Source: Chloroflexota bacterium
GTDB taxonomy: Bacteria > Chloroflexota > Anaerolineae > Anaerolineales > UBA4823
DNA: 64,000 bases
NCBI GenBank assembly: GCA_029557965.1
Contig: JAKQIM010000068.1
Coordinates: 1 to 64,000 of the forward strand
Reading direction: 5' to 3'
The notes below the pieces were generated by a model that had not been told where the DNA came from, searched no databases, and saw nothing but the letters and a program-made list of their open reading frames with translations. The translations under genes and the position numbers were made by a program. Shown piece by piece: positions 25,186 to 34,142 of the stretch; position 1 is the first letter of the stretch; the number at the start of each line of letters is the position of its first letter.

Positions 25186-28100
25186 TCAATTTGAACCCGG
25201 TGAAGCATTACAAGTCAAGTCCTCATCCACCGTGCGGCCAGTTTCTTCAAAGGCAGTACCGTTCCAGGTATAGGTATAGGTCGCGGTGACGCACGCCCCG
25301 CGGGCCGCATCATAGAACAAGGCCGTGGTTGTAATCGATCCCGTCTCACCCAAAGGCAGATCTCCCATGGCAGTGCCAGGCGAATCCAACACCTGCACCA
25401 TCTGCCCCTCTGTCCAGCGGTACACTTTGAAGCCCGCATCCTGCCCGCCCAACACATTGAAGGCCAGCAAATCTTTGCAGGCGTCCTCCTGCAGGCTAAA
25501 CAAGTACGGCCCCATCAAAAAGCTGGCCGGGCTCTCGGCAATCGAATAGATCCAGGCCTGATGATAGAAGCCGATCTCGTCCATGCTTTCCAGGGTAATG
25601 CCGTTGATGATCTCTGCGTCTGAACCTGAGCTGGGGATGGTTTGCACCCGCTCCACCGTACCGTCGCAGCCCAGGTCTTGTTCGGCCAACAAAACACGGT
25701 ACGAAGTAAGCGGCACAAGCAAAGTCTGCCCGGCATAGATCAAATCGCAACCGCCGGTCAAGCCGTTCACCTGGATGATCGTTTCAACCGAAACACCAAA
25801 ACGGCTGGCGATCAGCAAACAGGCATCCCCATCTTGCACCACATAAGGATACAGCGTTTCTGCCCCCAGGCCTGCAGATGGCAGATGTTCCATCCCCTGT
25901 GCAATCTGCACCAGGTCATCCCGCGTCAGCGCAAATGCCCCTAGCTCATCCCCCGCATCACCGGCCTGGACGAGGCGGTATTCGATGCCCACCAGCATGC
26001 TCGCTTGCTGCCAGGCCAGGTACTGCACTGGAGCATTCACGTCCCAGGGGTACCACTGGTATTCATCCGTCTGCATGCCTTCATCAATTGCCCAATCGCC
26101 GCGTACATACTCAGCCGCCAGGCCCTCGCCAATCCCCACCCGTTCGATGACCGCCCCTTCACCCACCAACCCGGCTGCGCTGCCATACGCCACCGGCCGT
26201 TCCGCAATCCACAACTCTGAGTAGGCCTCCGAGCCAGGCGGCCCGCTGAGACGGTAACCCAACACCGCCATTCCATCGTCTGTCATATAGGCACCTGCAA
26301 ACACGGCGTTTTCTGGCAAACGGCGCGGGGCCAGCAGCATCCCATTCAAAATACCACTCGCCTGGTACAACGTCAGCGGGTTGGCCGATCCGCTGCCCAC
26401 CGGCCCCAGCCGCCCTCCCGGCATAAAGATCGGCCGGTTGAACGTCTGCACAGAAGTTCCTGCGCCCATCGGCACAAAAACCCGGACGGCACCAGCCACC
26501 ATGGGGCTGCGCCACAAGGTCAACCCGCTGGGCAGGCCGGTCGCCAACCAGGCCCCATCGGCAGAAAATGCCAGGGCCCTCACCCCGCCTGGGTTGGCAT
26601 TGTACGGCATCACAACCCCCGCCTGGTGATCCAAGAGGTTCCACAGCCACAAGCCCTGCTCCAAAGTGCCCGAGGCCAGGTAAGCGCCATCTGGCGAAAA
26701 TACCAGGTCGCCCGCCCAATCCGCCAGGGTCAATGCCTGGTCAGCCGTCACCTGCAGGGACCCAAAACCCTTCCAATCCACCCGCCAGATCTGGATCACA
26801 CCATCTTGCGAGCGCGACGCCAGCAGCTCTCCATCCGGCGAGAAAGCCACCCCCACCACACCGGTTTCGTGCCCACCCAGGCGCGCCAGCACCATCCCCG
26901 AGGGGATCAACTGCAGCCATACCGTTCCATCCGCCGCCCCCACCGCCATCAAACCGCCCGCCGGTGACAGGGCAATCCCATTCACTGTGCCCGGCGCATA
27001 GGTCAGGGTCGCCACGCGGGTCATCACCCGGTCGTGATTGCGCCAGAGCCACACAGCCTCGCTCGTTGCCACTGCCAATTCATCCCCCTCAGGCATGAAC
27101 TGCACACTTATAATGCGCCCCGGATGCCCCTCGAGCGTATAGGTCCCCTGGCTGTCGGTCAGGTGCCAGGCGTACACAGACCCATTTGCCGCCCCTGCCG
27201 CCAGCAGTTGATTATCTGGAGAAAAGGTCAGGCTGGTGAAAGCCGACAGGGCCTCACTCTGCAAGGTGGTCTCATAATTCAGCGCATTCACATTCCAAAT
27301 GCGCACCTTGCCATCGCTGTAGGCGCCTGCGAGCAAACTTCCGTTTGGCGAGAAGGCCAGCGCGTTGGCCTGCTGTTGTGTCTCGCTAAACGAGTTCACC
27401 TCATCCCAGTTAAGCTGAGGCATACTGGGCAGCTCGGCAACCGCACGCCGCCAACTGCGCTGCCGGTCGTATAACACCAGCCGGCTTTCAGCCGCCCACC
27501 CCTCCATGCCATGATTCCAATATGAGATCCACCGGGCATCGTCTGATAAGACCGGGAACAGCAGCGTCGTAGATCCCCCAGGTTCCACCAGCCCGGTTGT
27601 GCCGCTTTGCCGGTCGTGCAGATAAAGCGAGCTGCAGCCTTCGACCCGGCAGTTTGTAACCACCTCAGCGGTCAAATTATCAGCCGAGGATAAGAACAGC
27701 ACATAACGACCATCTGCCGAAATCCGCAAACCGTAAAATGGATTACTGGAACCGCTGGCATAATCCGCCAGCCCGCCGCCCACCGCCCGGCTGATCATTT
27801 CGATCTCACCCGTCTGGCGGTCGCGCACAAACACATCGCTATAATTATTCGCGTCCCCCGGCACCAGGTTCGACGAAGACGAAGCAAAGGCCAGGTAACG
27901 ACCATCGGATGAAAGATCTGGAGAAAAAGCCCACCCATTACCAGGCTCACCCTCGGCAGTCTGGCTGCCAATCTCGTAAGAACCTGCCAGCCGGTCGAAA
28001 ACCACCACCTGCATGGTACCGCTCCCAATGCCCAGCGCTGCCCCCAAGCGGCTTTCTCCGGGCACGGCAAAGGCCAGCCATTGCCCATCTGCCGAAAGAC

Positions 28101-29778
28101 CCAAACGGCTAAAGCTAGAGATCAAACCATCCGCGGGCGGCACCCCCACCGGAACCCGGACCAGATTTTTCTCCTGCCGGTCGTACAAGTAGACGTCCAG
28201 GCAGTATATCGTCAGCCCTTCAGCCGTTTCACATTGTCCATCATCATCTGCCATCAGGTTGTTGGCAGATGACCAAAATGCCACCCAGCGCCCATCAGCC
28301 GAAATCGTGGGTGCAATGCTGAACCCATTTGCCGGGACATGATGGAACCCACCCGTGATCTGCGCCGTGGTTCCAGTTTGGCGGTCGTACACAAAAATAT
28401 CGGCACACATTTGCCCATCAGGCGTCAGGCAGGGCAGCCCCCCATCTGCCAAAGCCTTGCCCACGCTGCCGTAAGCCACCCAACGCCCATCCGATGACAG
28501 GCTGGGGGCCATGGCAATCCAATGTCCGAATTCCATATATCCGTCCGTAGCTGAATTCAAGAGCAGTGAGCTGTGCGTAGCGCGTTCGTAGAGCCAGGTT
28601 TCTACCATCACCGCGCCCGGTGCTTCATCAAAGCCAGCCGAAAAACTGGATCTGGTATACGCCAGCCAATTGCCATCCCCCGAGATGGCAGGCGTGATGA
28701 ACTGGTAAGCGTAGGTCGCATCGCCTTGCACCGCTTCTTGCCCACCAGCAATCGATTCTGGAACCGCTCCCATCAACGGTGTTGGGAGGACATCCGGCGC
28801 TTCGATTGCCACAGGGTTGAATTCGCCTGCCAGTGGGTTGGCCAACAGGAGGCTCGCCAACACCACCCCCACCACCACAACCAGGCCGCCAACCCAGGCC
28901 ACCTTGCGCAGTGAGAGGGGCATCATCCCGGCAGTTCCCTTCCGCCGCCCACCGGGCTGGTGGAGAAGGGTTTCAACGCCCTGGCGCAAGTTGTCCAACT
29001 GCCCGCCATCCAATGCAAGCACAGGCCAACGCCCTGCCAACTGCTGCCTCAGTGCGCCATCCAACGCCCGCAATTTTTGCAGGTAAGTTCCGCATGCCTG
29101 GCAGCCGGCCAGATGAAGTTCCAGTTTTTGGCTTTGTTCAAAGGCATCTTCTTTGTCGGGTTCATCGATGCAGGACTGGAGAGCGGGGAGGAGATGCGCA
29201 GCCGGCGGCCGCACCAGCAGTTGATGGCGCGCCGCACCCAGCCGCGCCTGGGCCTCTTGGAGAGAAATACGCAGCACATACGCCAGCTCGGTCAGCCTGA
29301 GCCCCTGGGCATAGTACAACAGAAGAGGCCAGCGCAGTTTATCAGGCAAGGCGTCTACGCTGGCCCAAGCATCTGCATCCGCGTGACAATCCCTTTGCAC
29401 GCCAGCAGCCCGCACCCGGGCCCAACGCCGCTGTTGCTGTGCCCGGCGAAACGCCAACCCCAACAGCCAGCTTTGCACGCGCTCTTCGCCCCTGAACTGA
29501 TCTACGTGCCGCACCGCATCAGCAAAAACGTTTTGCACAGCCAGCCCAATCTCATCATGCGAGGGCGGCGCCTCGGGGTCATCCAGCACCATCTGCACCA
29601 TACCACAAACCGGCGCGGCAAAACGACCCACCAAAGTCTCTAACAACGCAAGGTCACCCGGACGGCTGTTCTGCAGCAGATAAGCCAGTTCAAGCGCTTC
29701 TTCTTCATCCTTGGAATACACCGAGGGCAAGAAGTGCGCCGGGCCCTTGAAGGCTGAACGTTCGCCTAGCTTGGCCAT
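25186..29778 (-). CDS. Membrane-anchored ECF sigma/anti-sigma/beta-propeller/LysM fusion protein
   Basis: 1530 residues, one continuous frame. In order: sigma region 2-like (about 44-118; VFADAVRHVDQFRGEE and SWLLGLAFRRAQQQRR), sigma region 4-like helix-turn-helix (about 143-190; LPDKLRWPLLLYYAQGLRL, ELAYVLRISLQEAQARLGAAR), zinc-finger anti-sigma motif HX3CX2C (His222, Cys226, Cys229) and one transmembrane helix (about 290-313). Outside follow seven or so PD40/TolB-like repeats (SxDGRWVAY type, about 360-770) and about seven WD40 repeats (FSPDGxLLAS type, about 790-1120). LysM lies at 1312-1357, then a cysteine-containing domain of about 170 residues. A sigma factor, its inhibitor and a surface sensor appear joined in one polypeptide. 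The regulatory mechanism is unknown; the sigma part may instead be only a DNA-binding relic. Confidence 0.85.
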   Translation of the reverse strand: MAKLGERSAFKGPAHFLPSVYSKDEEEALELAYLLQNSRPGDLALLETLVGRFAAPVCGMVQMVLDDPEAPPSHDEIGLAVQNVFADAVRHVDQFRGEERVQSWLLGLAFRRAQQQRRWARVRAAGVQRDCHADADAWASVDALPDKLRWPLLLYYAQGLRLTELAYVLRISLQEAQARLGAARHQLLVRPPAAHLLPALQSCIDEPDKEDAFEQSQKLELHLAGCQACGTYLQKLRALDGALRQQLAGRWPVLALDGGQLDNLRQGVETLLHQPGGRRKGTAGMMPLSLRKVAWVGGLVVVVGVVLASLLLANPLAGEFNPVAIEAPDVLPTPLMGAVPESIAGGQEAVQGDATYAYQFITPAISGDGNWLAYTRSSFSAGFDEAPGAVMVETWLYERATHSSLLLNSATDGYMEFGHWIAMAPSLSSDGRWVAYGSVGKALADGGLPCLTPDGQMCADIFVYDRQTGTTAQITGGFHHVPANGFSIAPTISADGRWVAFWSSANNLMADDDGQCETAEGLTIYCLDVYLYDRQEKNLVRVPVGVPPADGLISSFSRLGLSADGQWLAFAVPGESRLGAALGIGSGTMQVVVFDRLAGSYEIGSQTAEGEPGNGWAFSPDLSSDGRYLAFASSSSNLVPGDANNYSDVFVRDRQTGEIEMISRAVGGGLADYASGSSNPFYGLRISADGRYVLFLSSADNLTAEVVTNCRVEGCSSLYLHDRQSGTTGLVEPGGSTTLLFPVLSDDARWISYWNHGMEGWAAESRLVLYDRQRSWRRAVAELPSMPQLNWDEVNSFSETQQQANALAFSPNGSLLAGAYSDGKVRIWNVNALNYETTLQSEALSAFTSLTFSPDNQLLAAGAANGSVYAWHLTDSQGTYTLEGHPGRIISVQFMPEGDELAVATSEAVWLWRNHDRVMTRVATLTYAPGTVNGIALSPAGGLMAVGAADGTVWLQLIPSGMVLARLGGHETGVVGVAFSPDGELLASRSQDGVIQIWRVDWKGFGSLQVTADQALTLADWAGDLVFSPDGAYLASGTLEQGLWLWNLLDHQAGVVMPYNANPGGVRALAFSADGAWLATGLPSGLTLWRSPMVAGAVRVFVPMGAGTSVQTFNRPIFMPGGRLGPVGSGSANPLTLYQASGILNGMLLAPRRLPENAVFAGAYMTDDGMAVLGYRLSGPPGSEAYSELWIAERPVAYGSAAGLVGEGAVIERVGIGEGLAAEYVRGDWAIDEGMQTDEYQWYPWDVNAPVQYLAWQQASMLVGIEYRLVQAGDAGDELGAFALTRDDLVQIAQGMEHLPSAGLGAETLYPYVVQDGDACLLIASRFGVSVETIIQVNGLTGGCDLIYAGQTLLVPLTSYRVLLAEQDLGCDGTVERVQTIPSSGSDAEIINGITLESMDEIGFYHQAWIYSIAESPASFLMGPYLFSLQEDACKDLLAFNVLGGQDAGFKVYRWTEGQMVQVLDSPGTAMGDLPLGETGSITTTALFYDAARGACVTATYTYTWNGTAFEETGRTVDEDLTCNASPGSN

Positions 29779-29802
29779 AAAGCGATTTTACACCCAATTG
29801 GG
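29779..29802 (-). promoter_or_regulatory. Leaderless-type promoter and palindrome for the sigma-fusion gene
   Basis: TAAAAT (complement of 29785-29790) lies six bases before ATG 29778. A perfect 10-bp palindrome CCCAATTGGG (29793-29802) lies directly upstream, between where -35 and -10 would be. That position suits an operator, perhaps for autoregulation. Confidence 0.45.
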
Positions 29803-29878
29803 CCGCACAAGATTACAGTTCCTTTTTCAAGCCCGGCCCCATTCTGCCTGGCTGATGGTCTATTTTAAAAATTGTGAT

Positions 29879-29884
29879 TATAAT
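29879..29884 (+). promoter_or_regulatory. -10 box of a leaderless transcript (HD-domain gene)
   Basis: TATAAT followed by AGGAT and then ATG 29890. Either the message is leaderless or AGGA acts as a very close ribosome binding site; the spacing favours leaderless. Confidence 0.55.
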
Positions 29885-29889
29885 AGGAT

Positions 29890-30798
29890 ATGCTCAAGCC
29901 GTTACAAATCCCCGACTTGATACAGCCCTATGCCCCAGCCTGCCCGGCCGGAGCCGAGGTTCTGCGCAAGATCGCCTTTGACCTAAACCTGAGGCCGCTC
30001 TCAGAAAACGTCTACGACATTCTGGTGCAGTTCTCTGGCGAGCCGCTGGTGGGGTATGCCCTGCTCTTGGCGGCTGAGCGGCATGCGGGGATAACCTACC
30101 AACACGCGGCCGGGGCCTTCCCCTATCTCTATCACCTTGTCGATGTGGCCTGGTGCCTGGCCAACGTCTTATCCGTCACCGATCCCTTCATCATCGTCTG
30201 CGGCCTCTGGCACGATATGCTCGAAGACTTGCTGATCACCGAAAGTGAAGTGCGGGCTTACTTGTCTCAAGTTCGCCCCCTGGCTGGCAAACCATACTCA
30301 CCAAATCTGGATGACGAGATCCTGGCCTGCCTGAAGGCCCTCATCCGGCCCGGCACTGGCAAAGAGGCCGCCATGGTTTATTATGGCGGCCTGGCAGCCG
30401 CCTCGCCAGCCGCGCGCACCATCAAGGCCGCCGATCTCATCTGTAACACCGCTGGTCTGAAATCCCTGCACCACCAATGGTACGGCATCGCACCCATTCC
30501 CCGCTCGCCTCGCATGCATGTGATTGCCAAGTACGTCACCGAAACCGACCGCTACCTCTTCCACCAACCCGCTTTTACCACCCTAGAAACCTACCCCAAA
30601 ATCCATAACACCCTGCTGGGCATCTTGCAAGACCTGCTCCAGTATATCTATCGAGAATACCCCCACCAACTGGGGATGCTCGACTCGGCTGCCCTGCAGA
30701 ATTACCAGACCCCCTTCCGCCCGGCGGCCAATCGCATTCTCAAATTATCGGTAATCTATCCCCAACTATTTAACGATAACCAGGAAAAAAACCCGTGA
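29890..30798 (+). CDS. HD-domain protein, RelA/SpoT hydrolase-like
   Basis: 302 residues, all-helical. The HD metal set is visible: His82 (LYHLVDVAWCL), His108-Asp109 (GLWHDMLED) and Asp182 (KAADLICN). The pattern H-x2-VA...WHDMLED...K-x-AD-x2-N closely follows the (p)ppGpp hydrolase domain of RelA/SpoT (HPxxVA, LLHDxxED, KxADRxxN). No synthetase domain is attached, so it resembles small alarmone hydrolases, but other phosphohydrolase substrates are possible. It overlaps the next gene by four bases (GTGA) and is divergent from the sigma-fusion gene. Confidence 0.7.
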   Translation: MLKPLQIPDLIQPYAPACPAGAEVLRKIAFDLNLRPLSENVYDILVQFSGEPLVGYALLLAAERHAGITYQHAAGAFPYLYHLVDVAWCLANVLSVTDPFIIVCGLWHDMLEDLLITESEVRAYLSQVRPLAGKPYSPNLDDEILACLKALIRPGTGKEAAMVYYGGLAAASPAARTIKAADLICNTAGLKSLHHQWYGIAPIPRSPRMHVIAKYVTETDRYLFHQPAFTTLETYPKIHNTLLGILQDLLQYIYREYPHQLGMLDSAALQNYQTPFRPAANRILKLSVIYPQLFNDNQEKNP

Positions 30799-32849
30799 CC
30801 CCTACAACCCCCAATTGGATCCAGGCTGCCCGCCAACTGCTTCTCTCGCGCCAGATTGACAACCTGGAAATTGATTCCCTTGTCCCCCAGGGTAAGATCA
30901 AATACCAGTTTTCAGCCCATGGGCACGAATTGGCCCAGGTGCTGCTGGCGCAGGCGCTCGATCACCCGCACGACGCCGCCACCGTCTATTACCGCTCCCG
31001 GCCCTTTGTGCTGGCCAGTGGATTATCGCCCACCGCCGCCCTGGCGGCGGGCATGGCCCGCGCCGCAGGCCCCACCCTGGGCCGCGATGTGGGCGTGATG
31101 TTCAACCTCCCCAGCCGCGGGGGCATCACCATCTTCCCCACCTCTGGCGACGTGGGTGCTCAATACACCCCCGCCGTCGGCTGGGCGCAGGCCATCCAAT
31201 ACCGCACCCAGGTGATGCGCCAGGCCGAGTGGCAAAACGCCATCGCCGTGGCCCTGGGCGGCGATGGCAGCGTGGCAGCCAATGGGTTTTGGGCCGCCCT
31301 GAATATCGTCACCACTCTCAAACTGCCTTACCTGTTCTTCATCGAAGATAACAGCTACGGCATCTCGGTCCCTTCTGCTTTTCAGGTTCCAGAGGGCAAC
31401 GTTGCCCAAAACCTGACTTGTTACGGCGGCCTGTGTATCCGAGATGGCAGCGGCAGCCAGCCCGACCAGGCCTGGCAAGCCATCTCGAGCGCGGTGGAAT
31501 ATGTTCGCAGCGGCGCCGGACCCTGCCTGCTGCGCCTGCGTGTACCACGCCTGCTGGGGCATACCTACGTGGATAACCAGGCCTACAAAAGCGCCCAACA
31601 GCGCGCTGAAGAAGCCGCCCGCGACCCCCTGGTGCACCTGAAGGATTACTTGGAGGCCGAAAAGATTTTCACGGCGGCCCAATGGCAGGCCCTGGAACAA
31701 GAGGTAGCACAAGAAATAGATGCTGCGCTACACGCTGCCGAAGAAACCCCCCAACCTGAGCCAGCCAGCGCCCTACACCACCGCTTCTTCGAAGGCGTCG
31801 CGCCTCACCAGGGCGGCCTGCGCCCTGAAGGCGCCAACCTGCCCCTCGGCCCCGATCTGCCTCAACCCTCTGGCCCGCGCATCAACCTGATCGATGCCGT
31901 CCGGCGCACTTTGGAAGTAGAAATGACCCACAACCCCCGCCTGCTGGTCTTCGGCGAAGACGTGGGCGTCAAAGGCGGTGTACACGGTGCCACGCACGAT
32001 ATGCAGCATCATTTTGGCCCCGAACGTGTTTTTGATACATCATTAAATGAAGACGGAATCATTGGGCGTTCGATCGGCATGGCCCTTGCCGGCCTGCTGC
32101 CCGTCCCCGAGATCCAATTCCGTAAATACGCCGACCCCGCCCACGAGCAGATCAACGACCTGGGATTCCTCCGCTGGCGCACCGCCAACCACTTCGCCGC
32201 GCCGGTCATCGTGCGCATCCCGGTTGGATTCAGCAAGAAGACCGGCGACCCCTGGCACAGCTTCAGTGCCGAGGCTGTCTATGCGCATACCCTGGGTTGG
32301 CGCATTGCCTTCCCCAGCAACGCAGAAGACGCTGTCGGCCTGCTGCGCACCGCCCTGCGCGGTGATGATCCCACCTTCTTCTTCGAGCATCGTGCCCTCC
32401 TGGATACCCCCGAAGGCCGCCGCCCCTACCCCGGGGATGCCTACTGCCTGCCGTTTGGCCGGGCTGCCCGCCTCTTAGAAGGGCGCGCCCTCACCATCGT
32501 CACCTGGGGGGCCATGGTTGGCCGCTGCCTGGAGGCCGCCCAGAATTTCCCCGGGCAGGTCGATCTGTTTGACCTGCGCACCATCATCCCCTGGGACCAA
32601 GAGGCCGTGCTAGAAAGTGTCCACCACACCGGCAAAGCCCTGATCGTGCACGAAGATACCCTTACTTCGGGCTTCGGCGCCGAGATCAGCGCCATCATCG
32701 CCGAACAGGCCTTCAACCACCTGGATGCGCCCATCGCCCGCCTGGCAACCCCAGATGTCCCCATCCCCTATAATATCCCCATGATGGATGCCGTCTTGCC
32801 CACCGCCGCCCGCATCCAAGAAAGAATACAAACCCTGCTCGCCTATTGA
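30795..32849 (+). CDS. Fused alpha/beta E1 of 2-oxoacid (branched-chain type) dehydrogenase
   Basis: 684 residues, thiamine-diphosphate-dependent E1 that decarboxylates a 2-oxoacid and passes the acyl group to lipoyl-E2. The alpha half (about 1-320) carries the TPP motif GGDGSVAANGFWAALN with Asp157. The beta half (about 360-684) starts INLIDAVRRTLEVEM and has FGEDVGVKGGVHGAT, the usual E1-beta metal/TPP region. Separate alpha and beta genes are the common form; fusions are known in several lineages. GTG start within the upstream stop. No E2 or E3 gene lies nearby, so these must be elsewhere. Pyruvate or branched-chain oxoacids are both possible. Confidence 0.87.
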   Translation: MTPTTPNWIQAARQLLLSRQIDNLEIDSLVPQGKIKYQFSAHGHELAQVLLAQALDHPHDAATVYYRSRPFVLASGLSPTAALAAGMARAAGPTLGRDVGVMFNLPSRGGITIFPTSGDVGAQYTPAVGWAQAIQYRTQVMRQAEWQNAIAVALGGDGSVAANGFWAALNIVTTLKLPYLFFIEDNSYGISVPSAFQVPEGNVAQNLTCYGGLCIRDGSGSQPDQAWQAISSAVEYVRSGAGPCLLRLRVPRLLGHTYVDNQAYKSAQQRAEEAARDPLVHLKDYLEAEKIFTAAQWQALEQEVAQEIDAALHAAEETPQPEPASALHHRFFEGVAPHQGGLRPEGANLPLGPDLPQPSGPRINLIDAVRRTLEVEMTHNPRLLVFGEDVGVKGGVHGATHDMQHHFGPERVFDTSLNEDGIIGRSIGMALAGLLPVPEIQFRKYADPAHEQINDLGFLRWRTANHFAAPVIVRIPVGFSKKTGDPWHSFSAEAVYAHTLGWRIAFPSNAEDAVGLLRTALRGDDPTFFFEHRALLDTPEGRRPYPGDAYCLPFGRAARLLEGRALTIVTWGAMVGRCLEAAQNFPGQVDLFDLRTIIPWDQEAVLESVHHTGKALIVHEDTLTSGFGAEISAIIAEQAFNHLDAPIARLATPDVPIPYNIPMMDAVLPTAARIQERIQTLLAY

Positions 32850-32903
32850 ACGGAATTCCAAGCAACCCCGGTCGTTCTTACCTACCCTTCCCAGGAGGTC
32901 CGC

Positions 32904-34118
32904 ATGTCCAGGTCTCGCCCCAAGTTGATCTTTAACCAATTGATTGCTGCGCCGCCGGCGCAGGTATTCCGCGCCTTTACCAATGCCTCTGCCATGTGCG
33001 AGTGGCTGTGCGATATGGCAACCCTCGAGCCGCAACCCGGTGGGCGCATCTACATCAAATGGCCTGGCAGTTATTATGCCGCCGGAGAATTCCTCCAGGT
33101 AGAGCCAGAACGCCTGGTTACCTTCACCTGGCAAGGCCGCGCCGAACCGAAGCCCACCCAGGTCACCGTCAATATCCGCCCGGCCCAAAAAGGCACCCGC
33201 CTGCGCCTGGTGCACCGCAGCCTGGGACGCACCGCCGCCTGGGATCAGATTGCAGCCGAGTATGAGAAGGGCTGGCTGAGCAGTCTCGAAAACCTGGCCC
33301 ATGTGCTCGAACACGGCCCCGATTTGCGCGTGGTGCGCCGGCCCATGCTGGGGGTCAACGTGAGTGATTTTAACGCCGAGATCGCCTCTCGCCTGGGCAT
33401 CCCGCTCGCCCAGGGCATCCGCCTAGACAGCGTCGTCGAAGGGCTGGGCGCGCATGCCGCCGGCCTGCAAAAAGATGATGTCATCGTTGGCATGGACGGC
33501 GCCCCCATCACCGATTATGCCAGCCTGGCAGGCGTTGTGGCACGCCACCAGGCCGGAGATGCCGTAGAGCTGGTCTTTTACCGCCGCACCGCAAAGAAAA
33601 CCACCCACATGGTTTTCTCGCCGCGCCCTGTGCCTGAGGTGCCCCCCACCCCCGCCTTGCTGGCGGCCGAGTTTGAGCAACGCTGTACCGCCACCCGCCA
33701 CAGGCTGGACCAATTTTTGGCCGAGGTCAGCGAGGCCGAGGCTGATTTCAAGCCGGCCCCTGGCGAATGGTCGATCAAAGAAGTGCTCGCTCACCTCGTC
33801 CAGGGCGAGCGCGTCTGGCAGCACCTGCTGAGCGATATGATCGGCGGCCATGAATCGCATTATGATGATTGGGCCGGGAATTTGCAAATCTGGATTGAAG
33901 CCACCGTCGCAGCCTACCCCACCTTGCCCGACCTGGTTGGCGAACTCAAGCGCCTGCGCGTAGAGACGCGCGCCCTGCTGGAACGCCTGCCAGAAGCGTT
34001 CACGGCCCGCAAGAGCACCTACTGGCGCCTGGCTACCCAGGTGTTGCAACTGCCTTATCATGACGATATCCACCTCGAACAGATGCAGGCTGCTTTGGAG
34101 GCTGCTCGCGCCGCATAA
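32904..34118 (+). CDS. SRPBCC (AHSA1) - PDZ - DinB three-domain protein
   Basis: 404 residues. AHSA1/SRPBCC hydrophobic-pocket domain (about 8-138; IAAPPAQVFRAFTNASAMCEW, GGRIYIKW). PDZ domain (about 148-235; MLGVNVSDF, VVEGLGAHAAGLQKDDVIVGMDG). DinB-like four-helix bundle (about 255-400; PGEWSIKEVLAHLVQGERVW, HDDIHLEQM with candidate metal His residues). No signal peptide is seen, so the PDZ domain works inside the cell. Strong ribosome binding site AGGAGG before ATG. The fusion has no known role; DinB proteins of this type are often thiol-dependent transferases. Confidence 0.82.
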   Translation: MSRSRPKLIFNQLIAAPPAQVFRAFTNASAMCEWLCDMATLEPQPGGRIYIKWPGSYYAAGEFLQVEPERLVTFTWQGRAEPKPTQVTVNIRPAQKGTRLRLVHRSLGRTAAWDQIAAEYEKGWLSSLENLAHVLEHGPDLRVVRRPMLGVNVSDFNAEIASRLGIPLAQGIRLDSVVEGLGAHAAGLQKDDVIVGMDGAPITDYASLAGVVARHQAGDAVELVFYRRTAKKTTHMVFSPRPVPEVPPTPALLAAEFEQRCTATRHRLDQFLAEVSEAEADFKPAPGEWSIKEVLAHLVQGERVWQHLLSDMIGGHESHYDDWAGNLQIWIEATVAAYPTLPDLVGELKRLRVETRALLERLPEAFTARKSTYWRLATQVLQLPYHDDIHLEQMQAALEAARAA

Positions 34119-34142
34119 AACCGGCCTGCCGATTGCATTTTT

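Noticed and set aside
25186-29778. Two adjacent genes (a short sigma factor gene and a separate WD40 gene) instead of one fusion
   Set aside because: The frame is open from 29778 to 25186 without a stop, and the zinc motif, helix and repeats follow in order, so a single gene is the simplest reading.
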